Source of the DNA: Oscillospiraceae bacterium
GTDB taxonomy: Bacteria; Bacillota_A; Clostridia; Oscillospirales; Oscillospiraceae
Direction: 5' to 3'
Assembly: GCA_015068175.1 (NCBI GenBank)
Contig: SVLA01000078.1
Span: forward strand, 1 to 9,449
DNA: 9,449 nucleotides
Positions 1 through 6,053 of the stretch are shown piece by piece (positions within the stretch are counted from its first letter, which is position 1; every line of letters begins with the position of its first letter). The position numbers were made by a program, and so were the translations under genes. The notes beneath the pieces were generated by a model that did not search any database, was not told the origin of the DNA, and saw only the letters and a program-made list of their open reading frames with translations.

Positions 1-221
1 CCATCAACGGCACCATCCTGGTCAACGAAATGATGGGTTCCGAGCTGCACCTGCACGTGAAGGCCGGCGAAGGCGACAAGCTGATCGCCCGGATCCCCAC
101 CGTAGGCCTGACCCACGAGGAGCGCGCCCAGATGAAGAACGGCAAGCCGATCCATCTGACCTTCCCCGGCAAGGTCATGTATTTCTTCGACCCCCAGACC
201 GAGCTGAACCTGATCTATTGA
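1..221 (+). CDS. Sugar ABC transporter ATP-binding protein, C-terminal (TOBE) fragment
   Basis: Only the last 72 residues are in the window; the reading frame is open from base 3 and ends at TGA 219-221. The fragment reads as a TOBE-type beta domain: a segment VNEMMGSELHLHV, then a basic/hydrophobic strand (LIARIP), a 'NGKPIHLTF' strand and a terminal 'MYFFDPQTELNLI'. This is the usual C-terminus of MalK/MsmX/UgpC-type ATPases, which energise uptake of oligosaccharides or glycerol-phosphate compounds at the inner face of the membrane. The ABC cassette itself (Walker A/B, signature) lies upstream and cannot be seen, so the substrate is unknown. A strong terminator follows within 10 bp of the stop, so this is the last gene of its transcript. 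Its position next to secreted polysaccharide-degrading enzymes fits sugar import. Other TOBE-bearing ATPases (spermidine, iron) are less likely but possible. Confidence 0.8.
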   Translation, partial: INGTILVNEMMGSELHLHVKAGEGDKLIARIPTVGLTHEERAQMKNGKPIHLTFPGKVMYFFDPQTELNLIY

Positions 222-230
222 TCAACGATG

Positions 231-265
231 CCCGGCAGAGGAACATTCCTCTGCCGGGCGCTTTT
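231..265 (+). terminator. Intrinsic terminator of the ABC ATPase gene
   Basis: A perfect 11-bp GC-rich stem (231-241 with 248-258, arm CCCGGCAGAGG) closes a 6-base loop that could tighten by two A-T pairs. It is followed by CGC and the T-run 262-265. It begins 10 bp after the stop codon of the upstream rightward gene. Confidence 0.9.
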
Positions 266-271
266 AACATA

Positions 272-306
272 TAAAATTACCGGGTGCATCCTCCGATGCA
301 CCCGGT
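272..306 (-). terminator. Intrinsic terminator of the GH13 gene
   Basis: A perfect 12-bp stem (279-290 with 295-306, arm ACCGGGTGCATC) encloses the 4-base loop 291-294. Read leftward it comes 13 bp after the TAA of the GH13 gene and is followed by an AATTTTAT tract (271-278). The T-run on the rightward side is poor, so it mainly serves the leftward transcript. It lies only 20 bp from the preceding terminator. Confidence 0.85.
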
Positions 307-318
307 TGTTCTGTATAT

Positions 319-1968
319 TTACCGCAGGACCACGCTGGTCTGCCCCTCGATGGTCAGGGTGGTGCCTTCCAGGGTGGCGCCGCCCAGACCCACCACAGCG
401 GCCAGGGTCTCCAGGGAAACGTCGGTCAGGGCGGCCAGATCCAGGGCCACCGCCTCGGTGGTGGTGTTGTGGAACACCGCAACGGAGCTGCCCTCGTAAG
501 TGGACAGGAACCCGCCGACTTTATTGCCGGTCCGGATGGGTTCAAATTCACCGTAAGCGATCTCCGGATTGGCCTTGCGGATCATGATCAGCTTCTTGTA
601 GTGGTTATACAGACTGTCCCCGTCGGGCAGCTGATCCGCCACGGTGCCGTTGATCTGCTCTGCCTTGTAGGTGGAACCTTCGGGATTGCGGATGCGGTCG
701 CCGTCGCCCCACAGCATGGCCAGACGCCGGTTGGCGTCGGTGTTGGCGCCGCCCCGGGAACCCAGCATGCCGATCTCTTCACCGTAGTAGATGAAGGTGG
801 AACCGGGAAGAAGGATGGACAGATTGGCAGCCACATAGGCATGGCCGGTGGCGGTGGTCAGGTAACCGGCGGCCCGGTCCGTATCGTGGTTGGCAATAAA
901 CGTTACCATGGAAGCGTTAGGGTTCTGCATTTTGATGGAGTCGATATAGGTCTTCACATAGCCGGTGAAGGTGTTGACGTTGCCGCCCTTCGCCGCAGAG
1001 GCGATCCGGCCGGAGACCTGGGACATGGAGAAGTTAAAGCAGTTGGTAGCGGAAAAATAGGGGATCGTGGCGCCGTCGCCGTCCCAAACCTCCGCGACGG
1101 TGTAGATGTCGGGCTTCAGCAGCCGAAGCTGTTCCATATACCAGTTCCAGAATTTTACATTTTCAGGCTCGTTGCCGTAGTAGATATACTTGGCGGCATC
1201 GAAACGGAAGCCGTCCACGCCCATGTCCAGATAAAACGCGGATACGTCCAGAATTTCCTGCCGCACCCGGATGTTGTCGAAATTCAGTTCCGGCATATCG
1301 GAGGAGAAATTACCTTCGTAGAACTGTTTGGTACCGCTGATGGGGTAGGTGGTCACACCGGCGGCCTGGCTGTCATACCAGGTGTAATAATTGTAATAGG
1401 GGTCCGAAGGATCGCCGGCCTGATGGGCCTCCACAAATTTCCGGAACCACTCATGACGGGGGGAGGTGTGATTGATCACCAGGTCCAGAATGATTTTTAC
1501 GCCCCGTTCGTGGCACAGGTCGATCAACTGCTGCAGGTCTTTCATGGTGCCGAATTTGGGATCGATGGTGTAGTAGTCGTTGGTGTCGTACTTGTGGTAG
1601 GACGGGGAAACGAAGATGGGACTCAGCCAGATGCCTTCCACGCCCAGACTCTTGCCGGAATTGGGGTCGCCGTCGTTGATGTAGTCCATCCGGTTGATGA
1701 TGCCCTGCAGGTCGCCGATGCCGTCACCGTTGGAATCGGAGAAGGAACCGACAAAAATATGGTAGAATACATTGCTGCTGCCGGTAACGACGGTGCTGGC
1801 GGTGCCCACATCGGTCACCACGTATTCCTCCCTGGGGGTGGTGGGGGCCGGCTCGGTGGGGGACGAAGGGACCGTGGGATCCGTGGGGGTGGTGCCGGGG
1901 TCCTGTACGCAGCCGGTCATGGCCAGCAAAATGGCCAATGTCATAACGATCGCAAAAAAACGTCTCAT
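319..1968 (-). CDS. Secreted GH13 alpha-amylase-family lipoprotein
   Basis: The 549-residue product belongs to the glycoside hydrolase 13 (alpha-amylase) superfamily and probably hydrolyses alpha-1,4/1,6-glucans outside the cell. Residues 1-20 form a lipoprotein signal (RR, hydrophobic stretch, MTGC with Cys20 as lipidation site). A Thr/Pro-rich linker runs to about residue 46. The catalytic (beta/alpha)8 barrel then shows the family motifs in order: a calcium-type loop DSNGDGIGD (78-86), region I DLVINH (162-167), region II GFRFDAAKY with nucleophile Asp257, region III with acid/base Glu293 (AEVW), and region IV NHD with Asp362. All three catalytic acids are present. The last 80 or so residues look like the usual beta C-domain. 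The start is supported by an AAGGAGG site 7 bp upstream. The exact specificity (alpha-amylase, neopullulanase or glucosidase) cannot be told from sequence alone. The gene is transcribed alone and divergently from the pectate lyase. Confidence 0.93.
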   Translation of the reverse strand: MRRFFAIVMTLAILLAMTGCVQDPGTTPTDPTVPSSPTEPAPTTPREEYVVTDVGTASTVVTGSSNVFYHIFVGSFSDSNGDGIGDLQGIINRMDYINDGDPNSGKSLGVEGIWLSPIFVSPSYHKYDTNDYYTIDPKFGTMKDLQQLIDLCHERGVKIILDLVINHTSPRHEWFRKFVEAHQAGDPSDPYYNYYTWYDSQAAGVTTYPISGTKQFYEGNFSSDMPELNFDNIRVRQEILDVSAFYLDMGVDGFRFDAAKYIYYGNEPENVKFWNWYMEQLRLLKPDIYTVAEVWDGDGATIPYFSATNCFNFSMSQVSGRIASAAKGGNVNTFTGYVKTYIDSIKMQNPNASMVTFIANHDTDRAAGYLTTATGHAYVAANLSILLPGSTFIYYGEEIGMLGSRGGANTDANRRLAMLWGDGDRIRNPEGSTYKAEQINGTVADQLPDGDSLYNHYKKLIMIRKANPEIAYGEFEPIRTGNKVGGFLSTYEGSSVAVFHNTTTEAVALDLAALTDVSLETLAAVVGLGGATLEGTTLTIEGQTSVVLR

Positions 1969-1975
1969 AGAACAT

Positions 1976-1982
1976 CCTCCTT
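1976..1982 (-). promoter_or_regulatory. Ribosome binding site of the GH13 gene
   Basis: AAGGAGG on the minus strand, 7 bases before the ATG at 1968-1966. It is near-perfectly complementary to the 16S anti-Shine-Dalgarno and decides the start. Confidence 0.9.
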
Positions 1983-1996
1983 GTATAACTTTTTAT

Positions 1997-2024
1997 AGTA
2001 TACCATAGAAGCGGCGGAATGCAA
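1997..2024 (-). promoter_or_regulatory. Sigma-A-type promoter of the GH13 gene
   Basis: On the minus strand, TTGCAT (2024-2019) is followed after 16 bp by TATACT (2002-1997), preceded by an extended -10 element TGG. Transcription would start near 1990, leaving a leader of only about 20 bases, so no riboswitch fits between promoter and gene. Confidence 0.7.
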
Positions 2025-2131
2025 GAATTTTCCGTATTTATGACCCCAAAACAGAAATGGAAATATATACGCCGCGGAGACTGCCCCCAAAAAATCACAA
2101 ATTGAAATTCTTCCACAGACGAAAAAGGAAT

Positions 2132-2147
2132 AAATATTTTGATATTT
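2132..2147. repeat. AT-rich inverted repeat in the divergent promoter region
   Basis: AAATAT (2132-2137) and ATATTT (2142-2147) form perfect 6-bp arms around TTTG. It lies 12 bp upstream of the pectate lyase -35 hexamer and about 107 bp upstream of the GH13 -35. It could be an operator for a regulator shared by the two divergent genes, but such arms also arise by chance in AT-rich DNA. Confidence 0.3.
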
Positions 2148-2159
2148 CGCTGCTTTTTG

Positions 2160-2189
2160 TTGATTTTGCGGCAATATATCTGTTATAGT
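2160..2189 (+). promoter_or_regulatory. Sigma-A-type promoter of the pectate lyase gene
   Basis: TTGATT (2160-2165), an 18-bp spacer, then TATAGT (2184-2189) with an extended -10 TGT (2181-2183). The predicted start near 2196 gives a leader of about 34 bases before the ATG. The flanking DNA is strongly AT-rich compared with the genes. Confidence 0.65.
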
Positions 2190-2216
2190 ATAAAAAAGAT
2201 TGCAATAACTGAGAAA

Positions 2217-2223
2217 AAGGAGG
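2217..2223 (+). promoter_or_regulatory. Ribosome binding site of the pectate lyase gene
   Basis: AAGGAGG, 6 bases before the ATG at 2230. It fixes the start directly before a typical signal peptide. Confidence 0.9.
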
Positions 2224-2229
2224 ATCTTT

Positions 2230-5200
2230 ATGAGAAAGAGAGGCATATCCTTGATCTTGTGTCTCTGCCTGGCCCTGAGCCTGCTGCCCGTGACCGCTTC
2301 TGCGGCGGAAATCACGGAGGCCGGCGGTTGGAACGAGACACTTTGGGCGAAATTGGAGGGCGTCCGTGAGGACCAGATCACCGCCGTCCGCTACACCGGC
2401 CCCGTCTCCGGCGCCCTGGATGACCGGGATCTGACCTACCTGGTCCGGACAGAGGACGGCCATGTCCGCATGGATATCCCCGGCCTGCCGGCAGGCGCCT
2501 ATACCCTGACTGTCACCACCACGGCGGGGACCCTGACCGAAAGCGGCATCCGGGTGGAGGCTCAGGACCGCAGCGGCTTTGCCCATTTCGGCTATACGGC
2601 CGGCGTGGGCGCCTACCGGGATGACGGCAGCCTGAAACCCGGCGCCATGGTGCTGTATGTCACCGAAGAAAATAAAAATACGGTCTCCGTCACCTCCAAA
2701 GACGGCACCACCGTTACGGGCATTGGCAATATCCTCAATTCCGTGGGCATGGATGTGGGCGGCGGCCGCAATTCCAAGGGCGGCAAGGCCAATACCAACC
2801 AGGACATCCTGCGGAAGCTGGCCGCTGACGGCACGCCCCTGGTGATCCGCATCGTCGGCCGTGTCACCGCCCCGGAGGGCCTGACCGCCTACGATTCGAC
2901 GGATTACGGCGGCAGTGCGGGCGATAACGGCGCTATGGCCCGGATGTCCGGCGGTAAGGATATTACCATTGAAGGCATCGGTACGGGGGCCATTATGGAC
3001 GGTTGGGGTCTTCATTTCATTTGCCAGACCGCCGATTACGCCAAAGGCTGGGGCAAGAGCTTTGAGGTTCGGAACCTGACATTCCGGAACGTGCCGGAGG
3101 ATTGCGTCGGCATGGAAGGCCAGCAGGAGAACAGTCTCAATGCCCCGGTGGAGCGCTGCTGGGTCCACCATTGTGCATTTTACGGCCCCACCATCTCCAA
3201 TCCGGCAGAATCCGACAAGGATGGAGGCGACGGCGCCTGCGATTTCAAGCGGGGACAGTATTTCACCAATTCCTATTGCTACTACGAAGGATATCACAAG
3301 ACCAACCTGGTGGGTTCCTCCGATACCTCCCTGCAGTACCACATTACATATCACCACAACTATTGGAAAAACTGCGATTCCCGGGGACCTTTGGCCAGGC
3401 AGGCGGATATCCACATGTACAACAACATCTTTGAGGGCCAGACTTCCTACTGTATGAATCCCCGGGCCAATGCCTACATTTTCTCGGAGTTCAATCTGTT
3501 TATCAACAGCAAGGATCCGGTGACGGTCCGGTCCGGCGGCGTGAAAAGCTATGGGGATTCCTTCACCGCCTGCTCCGGCGACAACCATGCCACCGTGGTG
3601 ACGGATAAAAGCACCAAGGTCTCCACCTCCTGCAAATTTGCCAATTTCGACACCGACCCTGCCGTCAGCTATATCCCCGCCGGGAAGTATCTGCTCCAGG
3701 AATCCATTCCGGAAATGAAGGCCGTGGTGCTGTCCCAGACCGGCCCCCAGAAGGCCAAATTGCTGCGGCCGGAGGACGTGAATGTGTCCAATATTCCCAC
3801 CGGCCGCTATCCCACGGCGGCGGTAAAGCTGGACTATTCCAAGAACCTGAACAGCAGTACCGTCACCGCAAAATCCGGTGTTTTCGACAATATCGTGTTC
3901 AATGTGAGCAAAATTGCATCGGATTGTATCACGTTGGGGGGTTCCACCAGCGGCTGTGACGTGGTGTTCTATGTGAATACAGTGGTCCATATCACGGTGG
4001 ATCAGCACAGCGGCAGCGCCAATCCGGTCCTGCTTTGCAATGCCGCCGGCGAGGCCGTTCAGGTGGGTTCCGGTACGGCGAAAGACCTGCCTGCGGGCTA
4101 TTACTACCTCCAATCCAACACCTACGATCCCGGCACCGGCAAATATAAGGAAGCCAAGCTGGCGGGGCTGACCATCCGGGCGGCGGATCCCGATGCGGCC
4201 ACCGATCCCATTCCCACGGTGCCGCCTACGGAACCGACCCAGCCTTCCACGGGGGGCGAAAACGGCGGCACGGACCAGGGCAACCCTGATTCCGGCGGCG
4301 TGGAGATCCCTGCGGGCGGCTATGTCCATAACTTCACCGAACAGGACAAAACCAGTACCTTTTTTGCCATTTCGGGCAATTTATCCACCTCAAAAGGTAC
4401 CGTTGCATTCCAGGGAATGCACCTGACCAAATGCCTGAAAATGGAGAGTGCAACGGAAATTTCCTTCACCGCCCCCACGGAAGGAACCCTGATCCTGGTC
4501 TTTGGCGGATCCACTTCCGCCGCCGGCAAGAGCGTCAGGATCGACGGCCAGGCCATGACCATCGGCGCCGATCACATTCTGACGGTGACGGTCCGGGCCG
4601 GAAGCCATACGGTCAAAAAGGGCGACAGCATTAATCTGTTCTACATGGCCTATACATCCACCGGGGACGTCCACCGGCACAGCTACAGCTCTTCGGTGAC
4701 CCTGGAGGCTGGGTGCATGACCAAGGGCCTGCGGACCTATACCTGCAGTTGCGGCCACAGCTACACGGAAGATATTCCTGCCAAGGGCCACAGCTATGGC
4801 GGCTGGGTGGTGGTAAAGGAAGCCACCACCAAGGAAAACGGCCTGCGGCAGCGGACCTGCGGCGGCTGCGGCGATGTGCTCTCCGAGACCGTCCCCATGC
4901 TGCCGGATGGCAGCGGTCACGTCCACAACTATATCTGCGAAGTGACCAGGGAAAGCACTTGCACGGAAGCGGGGGAGGAGACCTATCTGTGCGATTGCGG
5001 CGCCTCCTATACCCAGTCCATCCGGGCGGAGGGCCATGACTACGACACCACGGTGGTGGATGCCACCTGCGCCGAAAACGGCAGTATGACGTATACCTGC
5101 AATATTTGCGGCGACAGCTATACGGCGGTATTGCCCGCCACGGGGAACCATCAGTTTGACGGCGGCGTGGCGGATGGCGGCGGTGCTGTGACCTACACCT

Positions 5201-5442
5201 GTACGGTGTGCGGCCACACCCGGACGGAGGAACCGGAATCCACGGAACCTGCGGTGCCCACGGTTCCCGCGCCGCCGGCCACGGAAGGGCCCACGGTGGG
5301 AGCCACGGAGCCCATGGCTGGGGTGACGGAGCCTGCAGAGCAGGATGACGAGCCGGTTCCGGTCTGGACGGTGATCCCCATGGGCCTTTTGGCGGTGGCG
5401 GTGGTGCTGATCTTGGTCCGGCGCAGGAAGAAAGAGGAATAA
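2230..5442 (+). CDS. Secreted, membrane-anchored multidomain pectate lyase (PL1)
   Basis: The 1070-residue protein should cleave polygalacturonate by calcium-dependent beta-elimination at the cell surface. A signal peptide (residues 1-25, ASA before the cut) precedes a small beta-type domain (about 26-115). The PL1 helix domain (about 116-500) shows WVHHC (311-315), Asp334 and Asp338 (calcium ligands by motif), Lys357, HHN (375-377), Arg385 and Arg390, then H-x-YNN. The Lys-28-Arg-5-Arg spacing matches the Lys190/Arg218/Arg223 of Erwinia PelC as I recall them. A beta region (about 505-655), a Pro/Thr/Gly linker (about 657-695), and a second beta-sandwich-like domain (about 698-810), possibly carbohydrate-binding, come next. 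Five cysteine repeats (about 815-1000), a TEP-rich stalk and a membrane helix (1046-1063) with an RRRKK tail finish the protein. There is no LPXTG motif. It is monocistronic, with its own promoter and terminator, and divergent from the GH13 gene. Confidence 0.93.
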   Translation: MRKRGISLILCLCLALSLLPVTASAAEITEAGGWNETLWAKLEGVREDQITAVRYTGPVSGALDDRDLTYLVRTEDGHVRMDIPGLPAGAYTLTVTTTAGTLTESGIRVEAQDRSGFAHFGYTAGVGAYRDDGSLKPGAMVLYVTEENKNTVSVTSKDGTTVTGIGNILNSVGMDVGGGRNSKGGKANTNQDILRKLAADGTPLVIRIVGRVTAPEGLTAYDSTDYGGSAGDNGAMARMSGGKDITIEGIGTGAIMDGWGLHFICQTADYAKGWGKSFEVRNLTFRNVPEDCVGMEGQQENSLNAPVERCWVHHCAFYGPTISNPAESDKDGGDGACDFKRGQYFTNSYCYYEGYHKTNLVGSSDTSLQYHITYHHNYWKNCDSRGPLARQADIHMYNNIFEGQTSYCMNPRANAYIFSEFNLFINSKDPVTVRSGGVKSYGDSFTACSGDNHATVVTDKSTKVSTSCKFANFDTDPAVSYIPAGKYLLQESIPEMKAVVLSQTGPQKAKLLRPEDVNVSNIPTGRYPTAAVKLDYSKNLNSSTVTAKSGVFDNIVFNVSKIASDCITLGGSTSGCDVVFYVNTVVHITVDQHSGSANPVLLCNAAGEAVQVGSGTAKDLPAGYYYLQSNTYDPGTGKYKEAKLAGLTIRAADPDAATDPIPTVPPTEPTQPSTGGENGGTDQGNPDSGGVEIPAGGYVHNFTEQDKTSTFFAISGNLSTSKGTVAFQGMHLTKCLKMESATEISFTAPTEGTLILVFGGSTSAAGKSVRIDGQAMTIGADHILTVTVRAGSHTVKKGDSINLFYMAYTSTGDVHRHSYSSSVTLEAGCMTKGLRTYTCSCGHSYTEDIPAKGHSYGGWVVVKEATTKENGLRQRTCGGCGDVLSETVPMLPDGSGHVHNYICEVTRESTCTEAGEETYLCDCGASYTQSIRAEGHDYDTTVVDATCAENGSMTYTCNICGDSYTAVLPATGNHQFDGGVADGGGAVTYTCTVCGHTRTEEPESTEPAVPTVPAPPATEGPTVGATEPMAGVTEPAEQDDEPVPVWTVIPMGLLAVAVVLILVRRRKKEE
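4672..5235 (+). repeat. Five cysteine-rich H-x-Y...CxxCG repeats within the pectate lyase
   Basis: Residues about 815-1000 hold five units of roughly 30-45 residues, each starting near a His (HSY, HSY, HNY, HDY, HQF) and centring on a TYTC..CG..Y(T) core. Units 2, 4 and 5 carry C-x-x-CG; units 1 and 3 carry C-x-CG, one residue shorter. Units 1, 3 and 4 add an upstream Cys before a 'xxxG' turn. The protein units are clearly related, although the DNA copies have diverged. Similar tails occur in other clostridial surface proteins; their role (metal binding, disulfide stiffening or wall contact) is not known to me. Confidence 0.75.
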
Positions 5443-5449
5443 AAAGGCG

Positions 5450-5494
5450 ATACCCAGTTGCGCGCAAGCGCGGCTGGGTATTGTTTTTGTTTAT
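5450..5494 (+). terminator. Intrinsic terminator of the pectate lyase gene
   Basis: A 14-bp stem (5450-5463 with 5468-5481, two G-T pairs in the middle) is capped by a stable GCAA tetraloop (5464-5467) and followed by the T-rich tract TGTTTTTGTTT. It starts 8 bp after the stop codon. Confidence 0.93.
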
Positions 5495-5520
5495 GGCTGT
5501 GTTATGTAAACTAACGCAGG

Positions 5521-5538
5521 GGAGGGTCATGATCCTCC
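5521..5538. repeat. Near-perfect palindrome
   Basis: GGAGG (5521-5525) and CCTCC (5534-5538) surround a TCATGA core, with one G/T wobble position on each side, making an 18-bp self-complementary site. It stands between the pectate lyase terminator and the hairpin array. No T-run follows, so it is not a standard terminator; it may be a binding site or an outlying part of the array. Confidence 0.5.
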
Positions 5539-5570
5539 CACATGGGTACACTTTTAGTCCTCTCATCCGT

Positions 5571-5610
5571 CAAAAATCAAAGATTTTTGCCACCTTCCCC
5601 CGGGGGAAGG
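5571..5610. repeat. Leading hairpin module of the palindrome array
   Basis: Two adjacent palindromes. The first is CAAAAATC (5571-5578) with GATTTTTG (5582-5589) around AAA. The second is a perfect 18-bp palindrome of arms CCTTCCCCC and GGGGGAAGG (5593-5610). The order 'hairpin, CACC, CCTTC...GAAGG' repeats the layout of the last part of the 130-bp unit downstream, suggesting a related but diverged member of one repeat family. Confidence 0.7.
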
Positions 5611-5640
5611 TATTGGTACGGAACGCCATCGGCCCGCGCG

Positions 5641-5770
5641 GTTGGATGACCGCCATTGCGACGCCCCTGCGGGGCTACACCACATCCGCCCCCTGCGGGG
5701 GCACCTTCTCCTCCAGGAGAAGGCTTGGGTGCGGCGCTATTGCAGGGTGCTGGCTGTCTCTCGCCGCGCG
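5641..5770. repeat. 130-bp tandem repeat unit, copy 1
   Basis: First of two tandem copies. It contains three consecutive hairpins: GCCCC/GGGGC around TGC (5663-5675), GCCCCC/GGGGGC around TGC (5688-5702), and CCTTCTCCT/AGGAGAAGG around CC (5704-5723). It ends in the boundary motif CGCGCG (5765-5770), which also precedes the unit (5635-5640). There is no plausible coding function; open frames through it are by-products of GC content. It lies in intergenic DNA between a terminator and the next promoter. Confidence 0.85.
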
Positions 5771-5900
5771 GTTGGATGACCGCCATTGCAACGCCCCTGC
5801 GGGGCTACACCACATCCGCCCCCTGCGGGGGCACCTTCTCCTCCAGGAGAAGGCTTTGGGGCGGTGCTATTGTAGGGCGCTGGCTGTCTCTCGTCGCGCG
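5771..5900. repeat. 130-bp tandem repeat unit, copy 2
   Basis: Second copy, aligned to copy 1 without gaps and with 7 differences in 130 bases by my count. All differences lie outside the three hairpins, now at 5793-5805, 5818-5832 and 5834-5853. The copy ends in CGCGCG (5895-5900). A run CCTTTCCCCTTGGGGGG follows (5904-5920), which looks like a decayed version of the CCTTC...GAAGG hairpin. Confidence 0.85.
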
Positions 5901-5949
5901 GCTCCTTTCCCCTTGGGGGGATGGGGGACGGGGGTGCGAAATGGGAAGT

Positions 5950-5986
5950 TTTTACATTTCGTGCTGTTTTATTGCATTTCATGATG
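5950..5986 (+). promoter_or_regulatory. Pair of imperfect direct repeats upstream of the receiver-like gene
   Basis: Two 17-base stretches, 5950-5966 and 5970-5986, match at 13 positions with a 20-bp period; their shared cores are CATTTCGTGCT and CATTTCATGAT. They are centred about 48 and 68 bp upstream of the predicted transcription start, where activators commonly bind, on the same helix face. This is a candidate regulator site only; the region is AT-rich and chance similarity is possible. Confidence 0.35.
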
Positions 5987-6011
5987 CTTGATAAATACTT
6001 GCAAAAAAAGA

Positions 6012-6020
6012 TGATATACT
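6012..6020 (+). promoter_or_regulatory. Extended -10 promoter of the receiver-like/VWA operon
   Basis: TGA TATACT (6012-6020) is a good extended -10. No well-spaced -35 exists: TTGATA (5988-5993) is 21 bp away and TTGCAA (5999-6004) only 10 bp. Weak -35 contacts suit an activator-dependent or extended -10 promoter. The start would fall near 6027. Confidence 0.55.
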
Positions 6021-6040
6021 GCAACCATCAAGAAACTGTG

Positions 6041-6046
6041 AGGAGG
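6041..6046 (+). promoter_or_regulatory. Ribosome binding site of the receiver-like gene
   Basis: AGGAGG, 7 bases before the ATG at 6054. It favours this start over the in-frame ATG at 6066. Confidence 0.85.
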
Positions 6047-6053
6047 CGCGGAT

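Noticed and set aside
469..1998. Long rightward open frame opposite the GH13 gene
   Set aside because: It is the complement of a gene with all GH13 motifs. Its translation is Val/Gly/His-rich without family features and has no ribosome site; it arises from third-position GC bias.
2095..4329. Leftward 744-codon open frame opposite the pectate lyase
   Set aside because: Antisense shadow of the PL1 gene; composition is Gly/His/Ile-rich and repetitive, and it has no start signals. The leftward frame at 4390-5217 is rejected for the same reason.
5635..5900. Possible CRISPR array
   Set aside because: There are only two copies, the unit is 130 bp, and the copies are directly adjacent without unique spacers; no cas gene is present.
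5481..5991. Open frames through the palindrome array on both strands
   Set aside because: They read the same 130-bp repeat twice, begin inside a terminator or repeat, lack ribosome sites, and give Arg/Pro/Gly/Ala-rich low-complexity peptides.
5987..6032. CTTGAT...ATCAAG inverted repeat around the operon promoter
   Set aside because: The 6-bp arms are 34 bp apart in AT-rich DNA, which is expected by chance; the direct repeats upstream are the better candidate site.
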